Position numbers and translations under genes: made by a program. Below the pieces are notes generated by a model. It saw only the letters and a program-made list of their open reading frames with translations. It was not told the origin of the DNA and did no database searches. From the NCBI GenBank assembly GCA_003243455.1, contig QFQS01000007.1:51058-115057 (forward strand): 64,000 nucleotides of DNA. The letters are read 5' to 3'. Positions 1 through 7,471 of the stretch are shown here, piece by piece (within the stretch, counting starts at the first letter, position 1; every line of letters starts with the position of its first letter). The DNA is from Cereibacter sphaeroides (GTDB lineage Bacteria; Pseudomonadota; Alphaproteobacteria; Rhodobacterales; Rhodobacteraceae).

Positions 1-226
1 CCAGCTTCCGGTCGGGGCCGAGCAGCTTCATCACAGCGACAACCGCGCCGAGGCCGCTGGAATCGAGAAACATCACGCGCGACAGATCCAGCACCACGCG
101 GGGAAGTGGCGCGGCCGCCAGTTCGCGCATGCAATCCTTGAACCTGATGGCGACGGCCGCGTCGATGCGGCTTTCCATCACCCGGACGATCAGCATTTCG
201 CCCCGTTCTTCCACCAAAAGCTCCAT
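1..226 (-). CDS. STAS-domain anti-sigma factor antagonist (partial)
   Basis: The minus strand encodes 75 residues from an ATG at 226 and runs off the left edge, so the C-terminus is missing. The visible part is the SpoIIAA/STAS fold: an N-terminal strand, then a DLSRVMFLDSSGLG segment at about residues 47-60. The Ser in the DSSG motif is the usual phosphorylation site by an anti-sigma kinase. The family normally works in a partner switch, binding an anti-sigma factor when unphosphorylated. The partner gene would lie outside the window, so the regulon is unknown. A TAGGG sequence sits a few bases before the ATG. It is divergent from the next gene. Confidence 0.8.
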   Translation of the reverse strand, partial: MELLVEERGEMLIVRVMESRIDAAVAIRFKDCMRELAAAPLPRVVLDLSRVMFLDSSGLGAVVAVMKLLGPDRKL

Positions 227-352
227 CGGCCCTACCGTTCTTGTCCAGCACGGGCCAAAGGTTAGGACGACTGCCTTAGCAAATCGTGAGCGCCCTCTTT
301 TGCCCGGCGCGCGCCGTCTCTATCTTCGCGCCGACCGATGCGGGGGTGACTG

Positions 353-805
353 ATGGACTACGACACACTTGCGACCCAGATCCGGGCGCTTTGCTACGAA
401 GAAACAGATGCGGTGGCCCTGATGGCCACCGTCGCCTGCGAGTTGCATCAGGCCCATCCCCTGTCCGACTGGACAGGTTTCTATCGCGTGACCGGACGGG
501 AAATCCTGAAGATTGGCCCTTATCAGGGCGGGCACGGCTGCCTTGTCATCCCGTTTTCCAGAGGTGTCTGTGGCGCGGCGGCACGAAGTGGCGAAGTGCA
601 GATCGTGCCGGATGTCGATGCGTTTCCCGGCCATATCGCCTGCGCATCTTCGACAAGGTCGGAGATCGTCCTGCCGGTCTGGAACGGACAGGGTCGGCTT
701 CTGGGGGTGCTGGACCTGGACAGCGATACGCCCGCCGCCTTTACGGAAGTCGATGCTGCAGCCCTGACAGCAATCCTGGCCGAGACTTTCCGCGACGCGG
801 TCTGA
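353..805 (+). CDS. msrC: Free methionine-(R)-sulfoxide reductase, GAF domain
   Basis: This 150-residue single GAF-domain protein reduces free L-methionine-(R)-sulfoxide in the cytoplasm. The family signature is present: WTGFY (40-44), IPFSRGVCG (66-74) and FPGHIAC (91-97). Three cysteines, C63, C73 and C97, have the same spacing (10 and 24) as Cys84, Cys94 and Cys118 of the E. coli enzyme, so the catalytic and resolving cysteines look intact. Length matches the family (about 150-165). The gene appears monocistronic; msrPQ at the other end of the window handles periplasmic protein-bound methionine sulfoxide. The identification rests on motif recognition. Confidence 0.9.
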   Translation: MDYDTLATQIRALCYEETDAVALMATVACELHQAHPLSDWTGFYRVTGREILKIGPYQGGHGCLVIPFSRGVCGAAARSGEVQIVPDVDAFPGHIACASSTRSEIVLPVWNGQGRLLGVLDLDSDTPAAFTEVDAAALTAILAETFRDAV

Positions 806-869
806 CGAAATTCTGACGACAGGACAAGGCAAAAAAGGCTAATCTTTCTGTGATCTGGCGGGGGAATAT

Positions 870-1637
870 ATGCAAGGATCATGCCTGTGTGGCGCGGTTG
901 CCTTCGAAGTTGACCCGCCGTTGCGCGATGTGGTCGTCTGCCACTGCACACAATGCCGCAAGACATCCGGCCATTACTGGGCCGCGTCGAGCGTGCCGCT
1001 GGAGAACCTGCGCTTCACCAATGACGATGGGCTTGCCTGGTATCGCTCATCCCCCTCCGCGACCCGCGGCTTTTGCTGGCTGTGCGGCTCCAGCCTTTTC
1101 TGGAAGCCCGAAGATGAAGATCGCATGAGCCTTGCGGCAGGCGCGCTGCACGGCGCGACGGGATTGCGGATCGCGAAGCATATCTTCGTCGAGGACGGAG
1201 GGGATTACTACGCACCGGAGCGGGCACCTCAGCAGGTTGCATCCGCAAAGGGCCGGGTATCGGCAAGCTGTCTGTGCAGCGAGGTGCATTTCACCTTGCC
1301 TGCGCCCTCGGGCGGGATCGGTGCCTGCCATTGCCACCAGTGCCGCAAGCTTTCGGGTCACTTTACCGCATCGTTCGATTGCGACGAGGCGCAAGTGGAG
1401 TATCAGCGACGCGCGACTCTTGCCGAATACGCGACATCAGGCGGTGGTCGGCGCGGCTTTTGCACGGGATGCGGGTCGAGCCTGTATTTCAGGTCCGGCG
1501 ATGGGGGATTTTCGGTCGAGGCGGGGGCGGTCGATGGCCCGACCGGGCTGCGACTGGAAAGCCATATCTTCGTGGCCGACAAGGGCGACTATTACGACAT
1601 AGACGACGGACTGCCCCAGTATCGCGGCTGGGACTAA
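870..1637 (+). CDS. Tandem two-domain GFA/CENP-V family protein
   Basis: A 255-residue protein made of two complete GFA (glutathione-dependent formaldehyde-activating, CENP-V) zinc domains. Domain 1 has C5/C7, C24-x-C26-x2-C29 and C69-x2-C72; domain 2 has C134/C136, C153-x-C155-x2-C158 and C198-x2-C201. Both cysteine sets needed for two zinc ions per domain are complete. Most GFA proteins have one domain of about 120-150 residues, so this is a fusion or duplication. Biochemical roles in the family are poorly established; binding of a glutathione adduct is only inferred from the founder protein. No operon partner is evident. Two further single-domain GFA genes lie at 15.6-16.5 kb. Confidence 0.85.
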   Translation: MQGSCLCGAVAFEVDPPLRDVVVCHCTQCRKTSGHYWAASSVPLENLRFTNDDGLAWYRSSPSATRGFCWLCGSSLFWKPEDEDRMSLAAGALHGATGLRIAKHIFVEDGGDYYAPERAPQQVASAKGRVSASCLCSEVHFTLPAPSGGIGACHCHQCRKLSGHFTASFDCDEAQVEYQRRATLAEYATSGGGRRGFCTGCGSSLYFRSGDGGFSVEAGAVDGPTGLRLESHIFVADKGDYYDIDDGLPQYRGWD

Positions 1638-1704
1638 CACCCGACGGGCTTTCCCCGCGCGCGATTTCTGCTATCGCTCGCGTGACAAAAAGGGGAAAGC
1701 CTAA

Positions 1705-2769
1705 GTGACGCATCTTTGGGTCAGGGCCGAGCAGCGGCCGAACGAGGAACGTGTGGGTCTGACGCCTGAGGGTGCGGCGGCACTGGTCCGCACGGGTCTG
1801 CGGGTGACGGTCGAGGAAAGCCGCGTCCGCGCCATTCTGATCGACGGCTACCGCGCTGCCGGATGCGAGATCGTGGCGGAGAACCTTTGGCCAGGGGCCC
1901 CCGGCGACGCGATCATCTTCGGGCTGAAGGAACTGCCCGAGGACGGAACCCCGCTACGGCACCGCCACATCATGTTCGGCCATGCCTACAAGGGACAACC
2001 GGCGGGGCAGGTTCTGTTGCGCCGTTTTGCTGCCGGCGGCGGCACCATGTATGACCTTGAGTATCTGGTCGACGAGACCGGCCGTCGCGTCGCGGCCTTT
2101 GGCTATTGGGCGGGCTATGCAGGCGCCGCGGTTGCGCTGAAATGCTGGGCCGCGCAACAGCGGGGCGGCATTGCCGGTCCGGTCAGCAAGTATTCCGGCA
2201 AGGCTAGTCTGCTGGCCGATCTTGGCCAAGAGCTGGGATCGGGCGTTCGTCCGCGCGCCATCGTCATCGGTGCGTTAGGCCGGGTCGGCACGGGCGCCTC
2301 GGATCTTTGCGCGGCGATGGGTGTGACGGTCACGAAGTGGGACATGGCCGAGACGGCATCGGGAGGACCTTTTCCCGAGGTGCTGGAGCATGAGATTTTC
2401 CTCAACTGCATCCTCGCCCGCCCCGGTTGCCCGGTTTTCGTGTCCGCATCGGCGACAACTGCCCCACGCGCGCTGAGGGTGATCGGCGATATAGCCTGCG
2501 ATCCGACATCGGATTTCTCGCCTATCAAGGTCTATGACCGCGCGACGGACTGGGATTCGCCCGTCCTGCGGGTTCACGACGATCCGCCGCTGGATGTGAC
2601 CGCCATCGACAACCTGCCCTCGCTTTTGCCGGTTGAAAGCAGCGAGGATTATGCAGCACAACTTCTGCCTTCGCTTCTGACGCTGGACCGGCTCGATCGG
2701 GGTGTCTGGGGGCGTGCGAAGGTGGAATTTGAACGCCATACCGCAGGTCTGAAGGAGGCAACGGCATGA
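1705..2769 (+). CDS. Saccharopine dehydrogenase, lysine-forming type (LYS1-like)
   Basis: A 354-residue protein resembling the AlaDH/PNT-fold saccharopine dehydrogenase (NAD+, L-lysine-forming) of the LYS1 type. It opens with the typical N-terminal segment WVRAEQRPNEERVGLTPEG and has a Rossmann glycine motif, VIGALGRVGTGA, near residues 188-199. Length is close to fungal Lys1. The start is GTG at 1705, preceded by AGGGGAAAG. It overlaps the next gene, a second saccharopine-type dehydrogenase, by 4 bp (ATGA), so the two are translationally coupled. Together they probably interconvert lysine, saccharopine and glutamate plus aminoadipate semialdehyde. Lysine degradation is the likelier direction in bacteria, but that is inference. 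Confidence 0.8.
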   Translation: MTHLWVRAEQRPNEERVGLTPEGAAALVRTGLRVTVEESRVRAILIDGYRAAGCEIVAENLWPGAPGDAIIFGLKELPEDGTPLRHRHIMFGHAYKGQPAGQVLLRRFAAGGGTMYDLEYLVDETGRRVAAFGYWAGYAGAAVALKCWAAQQRGGIAGPVSKYSGKASLLADLGQELGSGVRPRAIVIGALGRVGTGASDLCAAMGVTVTKWDMAETASGGPFPEVLEHEIFLNCILARPGCPVFVSASATTAPRALRVIGDIACDPTSDFSPIKVYDRATDWDSPVLRVHDDPPLDVTAIDNLPSLLPVESSEDYAAQLLPSLLTLDRLDRGVWGRAKVEFERHTAGLKEATA

Positions 2770-3908
2770 CGATCCATTGGTGCGGCACGGGCCTGTCCTC
2801 TGTGCCGGGGCTGCGGCGGCTGATCGAGAACGGCCATAAGGTGACGGTCTGGAATCGCACCGTAGACAAGGCGCGCGAGGCAGTGGGCGATCTGACCGAC
2901 GATATCCGCCCCTATTCGCTGCAGGCGCTGACCGATGCGCTGCAATCGGGCGATATCGCGGTTTCAATGCTGCCCGCCGATCAGCATGTGTCCATCGCCA
3001 AGGCCTGCCTGTCGCGCCATGCGCATTTCGTATCCTCCAGCTATATCGCCCCCGAGATGAAGGCACTGGACGACACCTTCCGTCGCGCGGGTCTGGTCAG
3101 CATCAACGAGGTGGGGCTGGATCCCGGTATCGACCACCTGATGGCGCATGATCTTGTCGCCCGCTATCGCGCGTCAAAGGCTTATGACGCGGCCAACGTC
3201 CTGTCGTTTACCTCTTACTGCGGTGGTGTCCCGAAAATCTCGAATGCTTTCCGCTACAAATTCAGCTGGTCGCCGCTGGGTGTGCTGAAGGCGCTGCGCT
3301 CACCCTCCCGCTCCTTGCGGGATTTCAGCGAACTACGGGTGAGCAGGCCATGGGATGCGATCACCTCCTACGACGCGCCGCTGCCGGTGCATGAGACATT
3401 CGAGGTCTATCCGAACCGCGACAGCCTGCCGTTCATCGAGGACTATCGTTTCGACCCCGCGTGGAAGGTGCGCGATTTTGTGCGTGGCACAATCCGGCTG
3501 AACGGCTGGGCCGATGCCTGGGCGCCGGTCTTTGCCGAGATCGAGACGCTGAAGGGACCAGAGGGAGATGCGCGGCTTGCCGAGATGGCAGCGCAGTTCT
3601 GGCGCGACAACGCCTATGGGCCGGAGGATCCCGACCGCGTGGTGCTGTTCGTGTCGCTCAAGGCCGATCATGACGGTCGCCCCGTGTTCCACCAGACCTG
3701 GGCGATGGATGCCTGGGGCGATGCGCGCGGCACGGCCATGGGGCGGCTGGTGTCGGTGCCAGTGTCGCTGGCCGTCGAGGCGGTCATTGCGCATGAGATA
3801 CCGGTTGGCGTCCACGCCGCGCCGCATGATCCGAAATTGCTTCAGCGCTGGCTGGGCGAGGTCGAGCACCTGGCGCAATACCTCGCCCGTATCGACCATC
3901 TGCACTAA
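2766..3908 (+). CDS. Saccharopine dehydrogenase, glutamate-forming type (LYS9-like)
   Basis: A 380-residue NAD(P)-binding protein of the saccharopine dehydrogenase/reductase (LYS9, SDH half of AASS) type. It begins with a Rossmann strand and a short glycine-rich loop (IHWCGTGLSSVPG), and contains NEVGLDPGIDHLMAH near residues 116-130, a hallmark of glutamate-forming saccharopine dehydrogenases. It follows the lysine-forming enzyme with a 4-bp overlap. Expected reaction: saccharopine plus NAD(P)+ to glutamate and 2-aminoadipate 6-semialdehyde. Having both as separate adjacent genes resembles the fungal arrangement more than the fused animal and plant enzyme. It ends 4 bp before the convergent MFS gene. 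Confidence 0.8.
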   Translation: MTIHWCGTGLSSVPGLRRLIENGHKVTVWNRTVDKAREAVGDLTDDIRPYSLQALTDALQSGDIAVSMLPADQHVSIAKACLSRHAHFVSSSYIAPEMKALDDTFRRAGLVSINEVGLDPGIDHLMAHDLVARYRASKAYDAANVLSFTSYCGGVPKISNAFRYKFSWSPLGVLKALRSPSRSLRDFSELRVSRPWDAITSYDAPLPVHETFEVYPNRDSLPFIEDYRFDPAWKVRDFVRGTIRLNGWADAWAPVFAEIETLKGPEGDARLAEMAAQFWRDNAYGPEDPDRVVLFVSLKADHDGRPVFHQTWAMDAWGDARGTAMGRLVSVPVSLAVEAVIAHEIPVGVHAAPHDPKLLQRWLGEVEHLAQYLARIDHLH

Positions 3909-3912
3909 GGGG

Positions 3913-5373
3913 TTAGTCGCTGGTGCGGCCCGATGCAGGAAGCAGGGCCGCGCCGGCATCGCGTGACAGTCGGGCAAAGATGAATACCGACAGCATCGAC
4001 ACCGCGCCGATCATCACGAACACTGGCGGGAACAGCTCTCGTGACAGGCCTTCGGTGCCGGTCGCGACCTGCACCAGTTCCAGGCCAAAGGCGGCGACGG
4101 TGATGCCGATCGACCCCGCGAGTTGTTGCAGCACGCTGTTGAAGGATGTGGCGCTGCTCAGACGTTCCGACGGCACGTCCGAATAGGCCACGGCATTTAC
4201 GCTGGTGAACTGCAGCGACCGCGACAGACCGCCCACCACCAGCACAGCCGCCATGAGCATCCAAGGGGTCGAAGGCGTGAACAGCCCCGGTGCCATCAGC
4301 AGCAGCGAGGACAAGATCGCATTTGCCATCAGCACACGGCGGAAGCCGAAGCGACGCAGGATGGGCTGGGCCATGAACTTCATACCGAAGGCGCCGACGC
4401 CGGTGACAAAGGTCAGCATCCCCGACTGGAACGCGCTGAAACCGAAGCCGAATTGCAGCATCAGCGGCAGAAGGAAGGGAAGGGCGCCCACTCCGACGCG
4501 GAACAGCGTGCCGCCGGTCGCATTGACCCGAAAGGTCGGAAGGAACAGCAGGCGCAGATCGACGATCGGCTCGATCTTTCGCCGGGCATGAACGACATAG
4601 GCCGCAAGCAGGCCGATACCGCCAAGGATCAGCAGAACAACGAACCACGTTGGCGCGATGGACAGCCCCGACAGCGTCACCCCGGTCAGAAACGCCGCAA
4701 GCCCCGGCCCGAGCAACAGGAATCCGGTGAAGTCGAACCCTGGAACATTGTCGATGCGCACATCCGGGATGAACACCGTCACCAAACCAAGACCCAAGAC
4801 GGCAATCGGCACGTTGATCCAGAAGATCCAGCGCCAGTCGAAGAAGGTAGTAATGAACCCGCCCAAGGGTGGCCCCAGGATAGGCCCGATCAGCGCGGGC
4901 ACGGTCAGCCAGGCCAGCGCGCTGACAATCTCGGTTCTGGGGACCGAGCGCAGCACGATCAGCCGACCCACAGGCACCATCATCGACCCGCCGATGCCCT
5001 GCAACACGCGAGAGGCGATAAGCTCGATCAGCGAATCCGACTGCGCGCAGGCAATGGATCCCAGTGCGAAGATCAGGATCGCCAGCCGGAACACCTTGCG
5101 CGCGCCGAACCTGTCCGCTGCCCAGCCAGAGGCCGGGATAAAGACGGCAAGTGCCAGAAGATAGGATGTCAGCGCCAGTTTCAGATGGATGGGATCGGCA
5201 CCCAGGTCACGCGCAATCTGGGGCAGCGAGGTGGCGATCACCGTCCCGTCGATGTTCTCCATCAAAAGCGCAGTTGCCACGATCAGCGGTATCGCCCGTC
5301 TGGCGAACAGGGATTGCGGCGGCACGGTAACGGACGTCTGATCCACGCCCAAATCTCCCAACCTTCGTGCCAT
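3913..5373 (-). CDS. MFS transporter, DHA2-type drug exporter
   Basis: A hydrophobic protein of about 486 residues with some 14 predicted membrane segments, typical of the DHA2 (14-TMS) multidrug efflux branch of the major facilitator superfamily. The family motif C region appears as GPILGPPLGGFI, and WRWIFWINVP follows it, both characteristic of EmrB/QacA relatives. TM1 carries ENIDGTVIATSLPQIA, the DHA2 motif D1. The ATG at 5373 was chosen because the conserved sequence begins shortly after it; the reading frame stays open upstream to a GTG at 5424. Substrate is unknown. It has no membrane-fusion partner or regulator beside it and is convergent with the saccharopine genes. Confidence 0.85.
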   Translation of the reverse strand: MARRLGDLGVDQTSVTVPPQSLFARRAIPLIVATALLMENIDGTVIATSLPQIARDLGADPIHLKLALTSYLLALAVFIPASGWAADRFGARKVFRLAILIFALGSIACAQSDSLIELIASRVLQGIGGSMMVPVGRLIVLRSVPRTEIVSALAWLTVPALIGPILGPPLGGFITTFFDWRWIFWINVPIAVLGLGLVTVFIPDVRIDNVPGFDFTGFLLLGPGLAAFLTGVTLSGLSIAPTWFVVLLILGGIGLLAAYVVHARRKIEPIVDLRLLFLPTFRVNATGGTLFRVGVGALPFLLPLMLQFGFGFSAFQSGMLTFVTGVGAFGMKFMAQPILRRFGFRRVLMANAILSSLLLMAPGLFTPSTPWMLMAAVLVVGGLSRSLQFTSVNAVAYSDVPSERLSSATSFNSVLQQLAGSIGITVAAFGLELVQVATGTEGLSRELFPPVFVMIGAVSMLSVFIFARLSRDAGAALLPASGRTSD

Positions 5374-5537
5374 GGGTAGGCCCGTTCGGAAACCAACCGC
5401 AACCCGTGATCCGGCAACGCTCACGCAAAAGTGGCGATTGCTTGCCCGTCGCCCTTCCCCCGCGTTGCCCCTTGTGTCGAATCGTGGCGTCGTGCGAAGG
5501 CTGGCGCGGCAAATTCGCCTTTGGAGAGAAGATTTTC

Positions 5538-5744
5538 TTGCGGATCAGCGCACGCAAGGTCCTGCCGGGCAAAGTGACCGAGATCGTCACCGGGGCCGTC
5601 ACCAGCCACGTCAAAATCGACGTCGGTGGCACCGTCGTCACTGCCTCGATCACCAATGCGGCGGTTGAAGAACTGGGCCTGAAGGTCGGTGAAAAGGCCT
5701 ATGCTGTCGTCAAGGCCTCGGATGTGATGGTCGGCAAGGACTGA
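5538..5744 (+). CDS. Mop/TOBE-domain molybdate-binding small protein
   Basis: A 68-residue protein consisting of one molbindin-like TOBE (Mop) domain. Sequence features are the start ISARKVLPGKVTEI, the G-AVTSHVKIDVGG strand pair and the terminal YAVVKASDVMVG. Such proteins assemble as oligomers that bind molybdate or tungstate and may store or buffer it. The start is TTG at 5538, supported by GGAGAGAAG 6-15 bases upstream; no ATG is available in frame near the conserved region. It stands alone, divergent from the MFS exporter, with no modABC genes nearby. Confidence 0.8.
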   Translation: MRISARKVLPGKVTEIVTGAVTSHVKIDVGGTVVTASITNAAVEELGLKVGEKAYAVVKASDVMVGKD

Positions 5745-5792
5745 CCTGTCGGCAAAGCGCTTCGATTGTTTCTAGGAAAATCGGGGCGCTTC

Positions 5793-6320
5793 TCACACCA
5801 CCGTGCGCACCGCAATTGCGGGCCCACCCGGTCCGACCGACATATCGTCTTCCCACACGACAAGATCGTGGCGTTTCACAGGCCGGTCGTTGACTGTGAC
5901 AGGCGCCAGCGCCAGCAGGCAAAGCCTGCCGCCCCTCGCGGCCATAGTCCCTCCATTTTGCAGGACCGTCACCTCTGGCTTCGGTAGATGGGCTGCCGTC
6001 ATCACGTTGAAATCTTCCGATACCTTGCCGCCGGTTCCTACGGCGCGGACAGCCACATCGCCCGGAAAGGCGACCGGAACCAGAGGCCGGCATTCGAGCG
6101 AAATATCCTTGCCTTGAAGGCGAAAGCCCGGACCTTGGATTACCGTGAGCGAGCGTTCCGTATTCGGAAAGACCGAGAATGGTCCATCCTCGGATACGGT
6201 CGCCATGGACAGGCGCAGCAGCAGTCCGCCGCCAATCTCGATCCGCAACATCTCGATGGTGATGCCCCTGCCATTGGCCCAAGGCATGCTGACATAGTCG
6301 GCATGGGTAAGGTGCCTCAT
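5793..6320 (-). CDS. HutD/Ves family protein
   Basis: A 175-residue cupin-like protein of the HutD/Ves family. The N-terminal signature PWANGRGITIEM near residues 13-24 matches the family PW.NG.G.T motif, and the DGPFSVFPNTERSLTVIQG block follows. HutD is associated with histidine utilisation in some bacteria and Ves with cold-induced expression in E. coli; neither biochemical function is settled. Here no hut genes are present. Its start overlaps the rmuC stop by 4 bp, placing it last in a mutL-rmuC-hutD operon. Confidence 0.75.
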   Translation of the reverse strand: MRHLTHADYVSMPWANGRGITIEMLRIEIGGGLLLRLSMATVSEDGPFSVFPNTERSLTVIQGPGFRLQGKDISLECRPLVPVAFPGDVAVRAVGTGGKVSEDFNVMTAAHLPKPEVTVLQNGGTMAARGGRLCLLALAPVTVNDRPVKRHDLVVWEDDMSVGPGGPAIAVRTVV

Positions 6321-7471
6321 TCCGCCGCATCCTTCAGGATCAGGGGCGGCGTCGGCACCGGATCGGGCGCGAGTTCCTCGAAATCAAAGCTGTCCAGCCG
6401 TCGCGCCCGGCGTGAGGCCTTGTCGGACGAGATTTTGATCTCTTCGATATCCTTCGCCGCCTGCCCGAAATGACGGCCAAGGTTTTCCACCCTCCCGCCC
6501 AGCCGTTCCACATCGCCATGCAGCAGCGCCAACTCGCGGCGGATCGAGCTTGCCTGTTCGCGCATCCGCGCATCCTTCAGGATCGCCCGCATCGTATGCA
6601 GCGTCGCCATGCAGGTGGTGGGCGAGACGATCCAGACGCGCGCCGCGAAGCCTTCGCGCACGATCTCGGGGAAGTTCGCGTGAAGCTCGGCATAGACCGC
6701 TTCCGAGGGCAGGAACATCATCGCCCCGTCCGCCGTCTCGCCCTCCAGGATATAGCGCTCGGCGATGGCCCGGATATGAGTGCGGACGGCAGTGCGCAGC
6801 GCTCGCGCCGCGTCGGCCAGCGCAGCCTGTGTCTCGGCCCGGCGCAACGCTTCATAGGCCTCAAGCGGGAATTTGCTGTCGACCACGATCGGCCCCGGCG
6901 GGTTCGGCAGGTGGATCAGGCAGTCGGCGCGTTTGCCGTTCGAAAGCGTGGCCTGCATGGTGAAACTGCCGGGAGGCAGCGCCTTTTGCACGATGTCGTG
7001 GAGCTGGATTTCGCCAAAGGCCCCGCGCGTCTGCTTGTTCGACAGGATGTCCTGTAGGGACAACACGTTCCCCGACAGCTTCTCGATATTCGCCTGCGCC
7101 CGGTCGATGGTTTCCAGCCGCTGCTGCAACTCGCCCAGGCTACGTGCGGTGCGCGTGGCTGATCCGTGCAGGTTCTCTCCCATCGCCGCCTGAACCTCGG
7201 CCAGTCGTCGTTCCATCAGCTGCAACATCGCCGTCTGGCTGACCGCCTGCGCCTCCGAGACATGGCTCAGCCCGCCCGACAGCCTCTCTTGCCCATCGGA
7301 CAAAAGCTGCACCCGCTGACCCAGCCAGCCAAGTTGCTGCATCATCGGTTCTGCCATTCGTGCGGAACGTCCAGCGGCGCGCAGCGTCAGAAGCAGGATC
7401 AGCAGCACCAATGCCGCAGCACCTGCGACAATCCATAAGGGGTCGATGCCGGGGGGAAGTTCTATGGTCAT
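6317..7471 (-). CDS. rmuC: DNA recombination protein RmuC
   Basis: A 384-residue protein with an N-terminal membrane anchor (about residues 11-28), a coiled-coil region to about 130 and a C-terminal RmuC nuclease-like domain. Family-typical segments are KQTRGAFGEIQLHDIV, VVDSKFPLEAYEAL and ADGAMMFLPSEAVYAELH. RmuC proteins limit DNA inversions and rearrangements. The ATG at 7471 overlaps the mutL stop by 4 bp (ATGA). An upstream in-frame extension to 7633 overlaps mutL and is rejected. It shares an operon with the mismatch-repair gene mutL. Confidence 0.9.
   Translation of the reverse strand: MTIELPPGIDPLWIVAGAAALVLLILLLTLRAAGRSARMAEPMMQQLGWLGQRVQLLSDGQERLSGGLSHVSEAQAVSQTAMLQLMERRLAEVQAAMGENLHGSATRTARSLGELQQRLETIDRAQANIEKLSGNVLSLQDILSNKQTRGAFGEIQLHDIVQKALPPGSFTMQATLSNGKRADCLIHLPNPPGPIVVDSKFPLEAYEALRRAETQAALADAARALRTAVRTHIRAIAERYILEGETADGAMMFLPSEAVYAELHANFPEIVREGFAARVWIVSPTTCMATLHTMRAILKDARMREQASSIRRELALLHGDVERLGGRVENLGRHFGQAAKDIEEIKISSDKASRRARRLDSFDFEELAPDPVPTPPLILKDAAE

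Noticed and set aside
4123..5379. 418-codon plus-strand frame
   Set aside because: It is a hydrophilic shadow opposite the MFS exporter, whose membrane segments support the minus strand.
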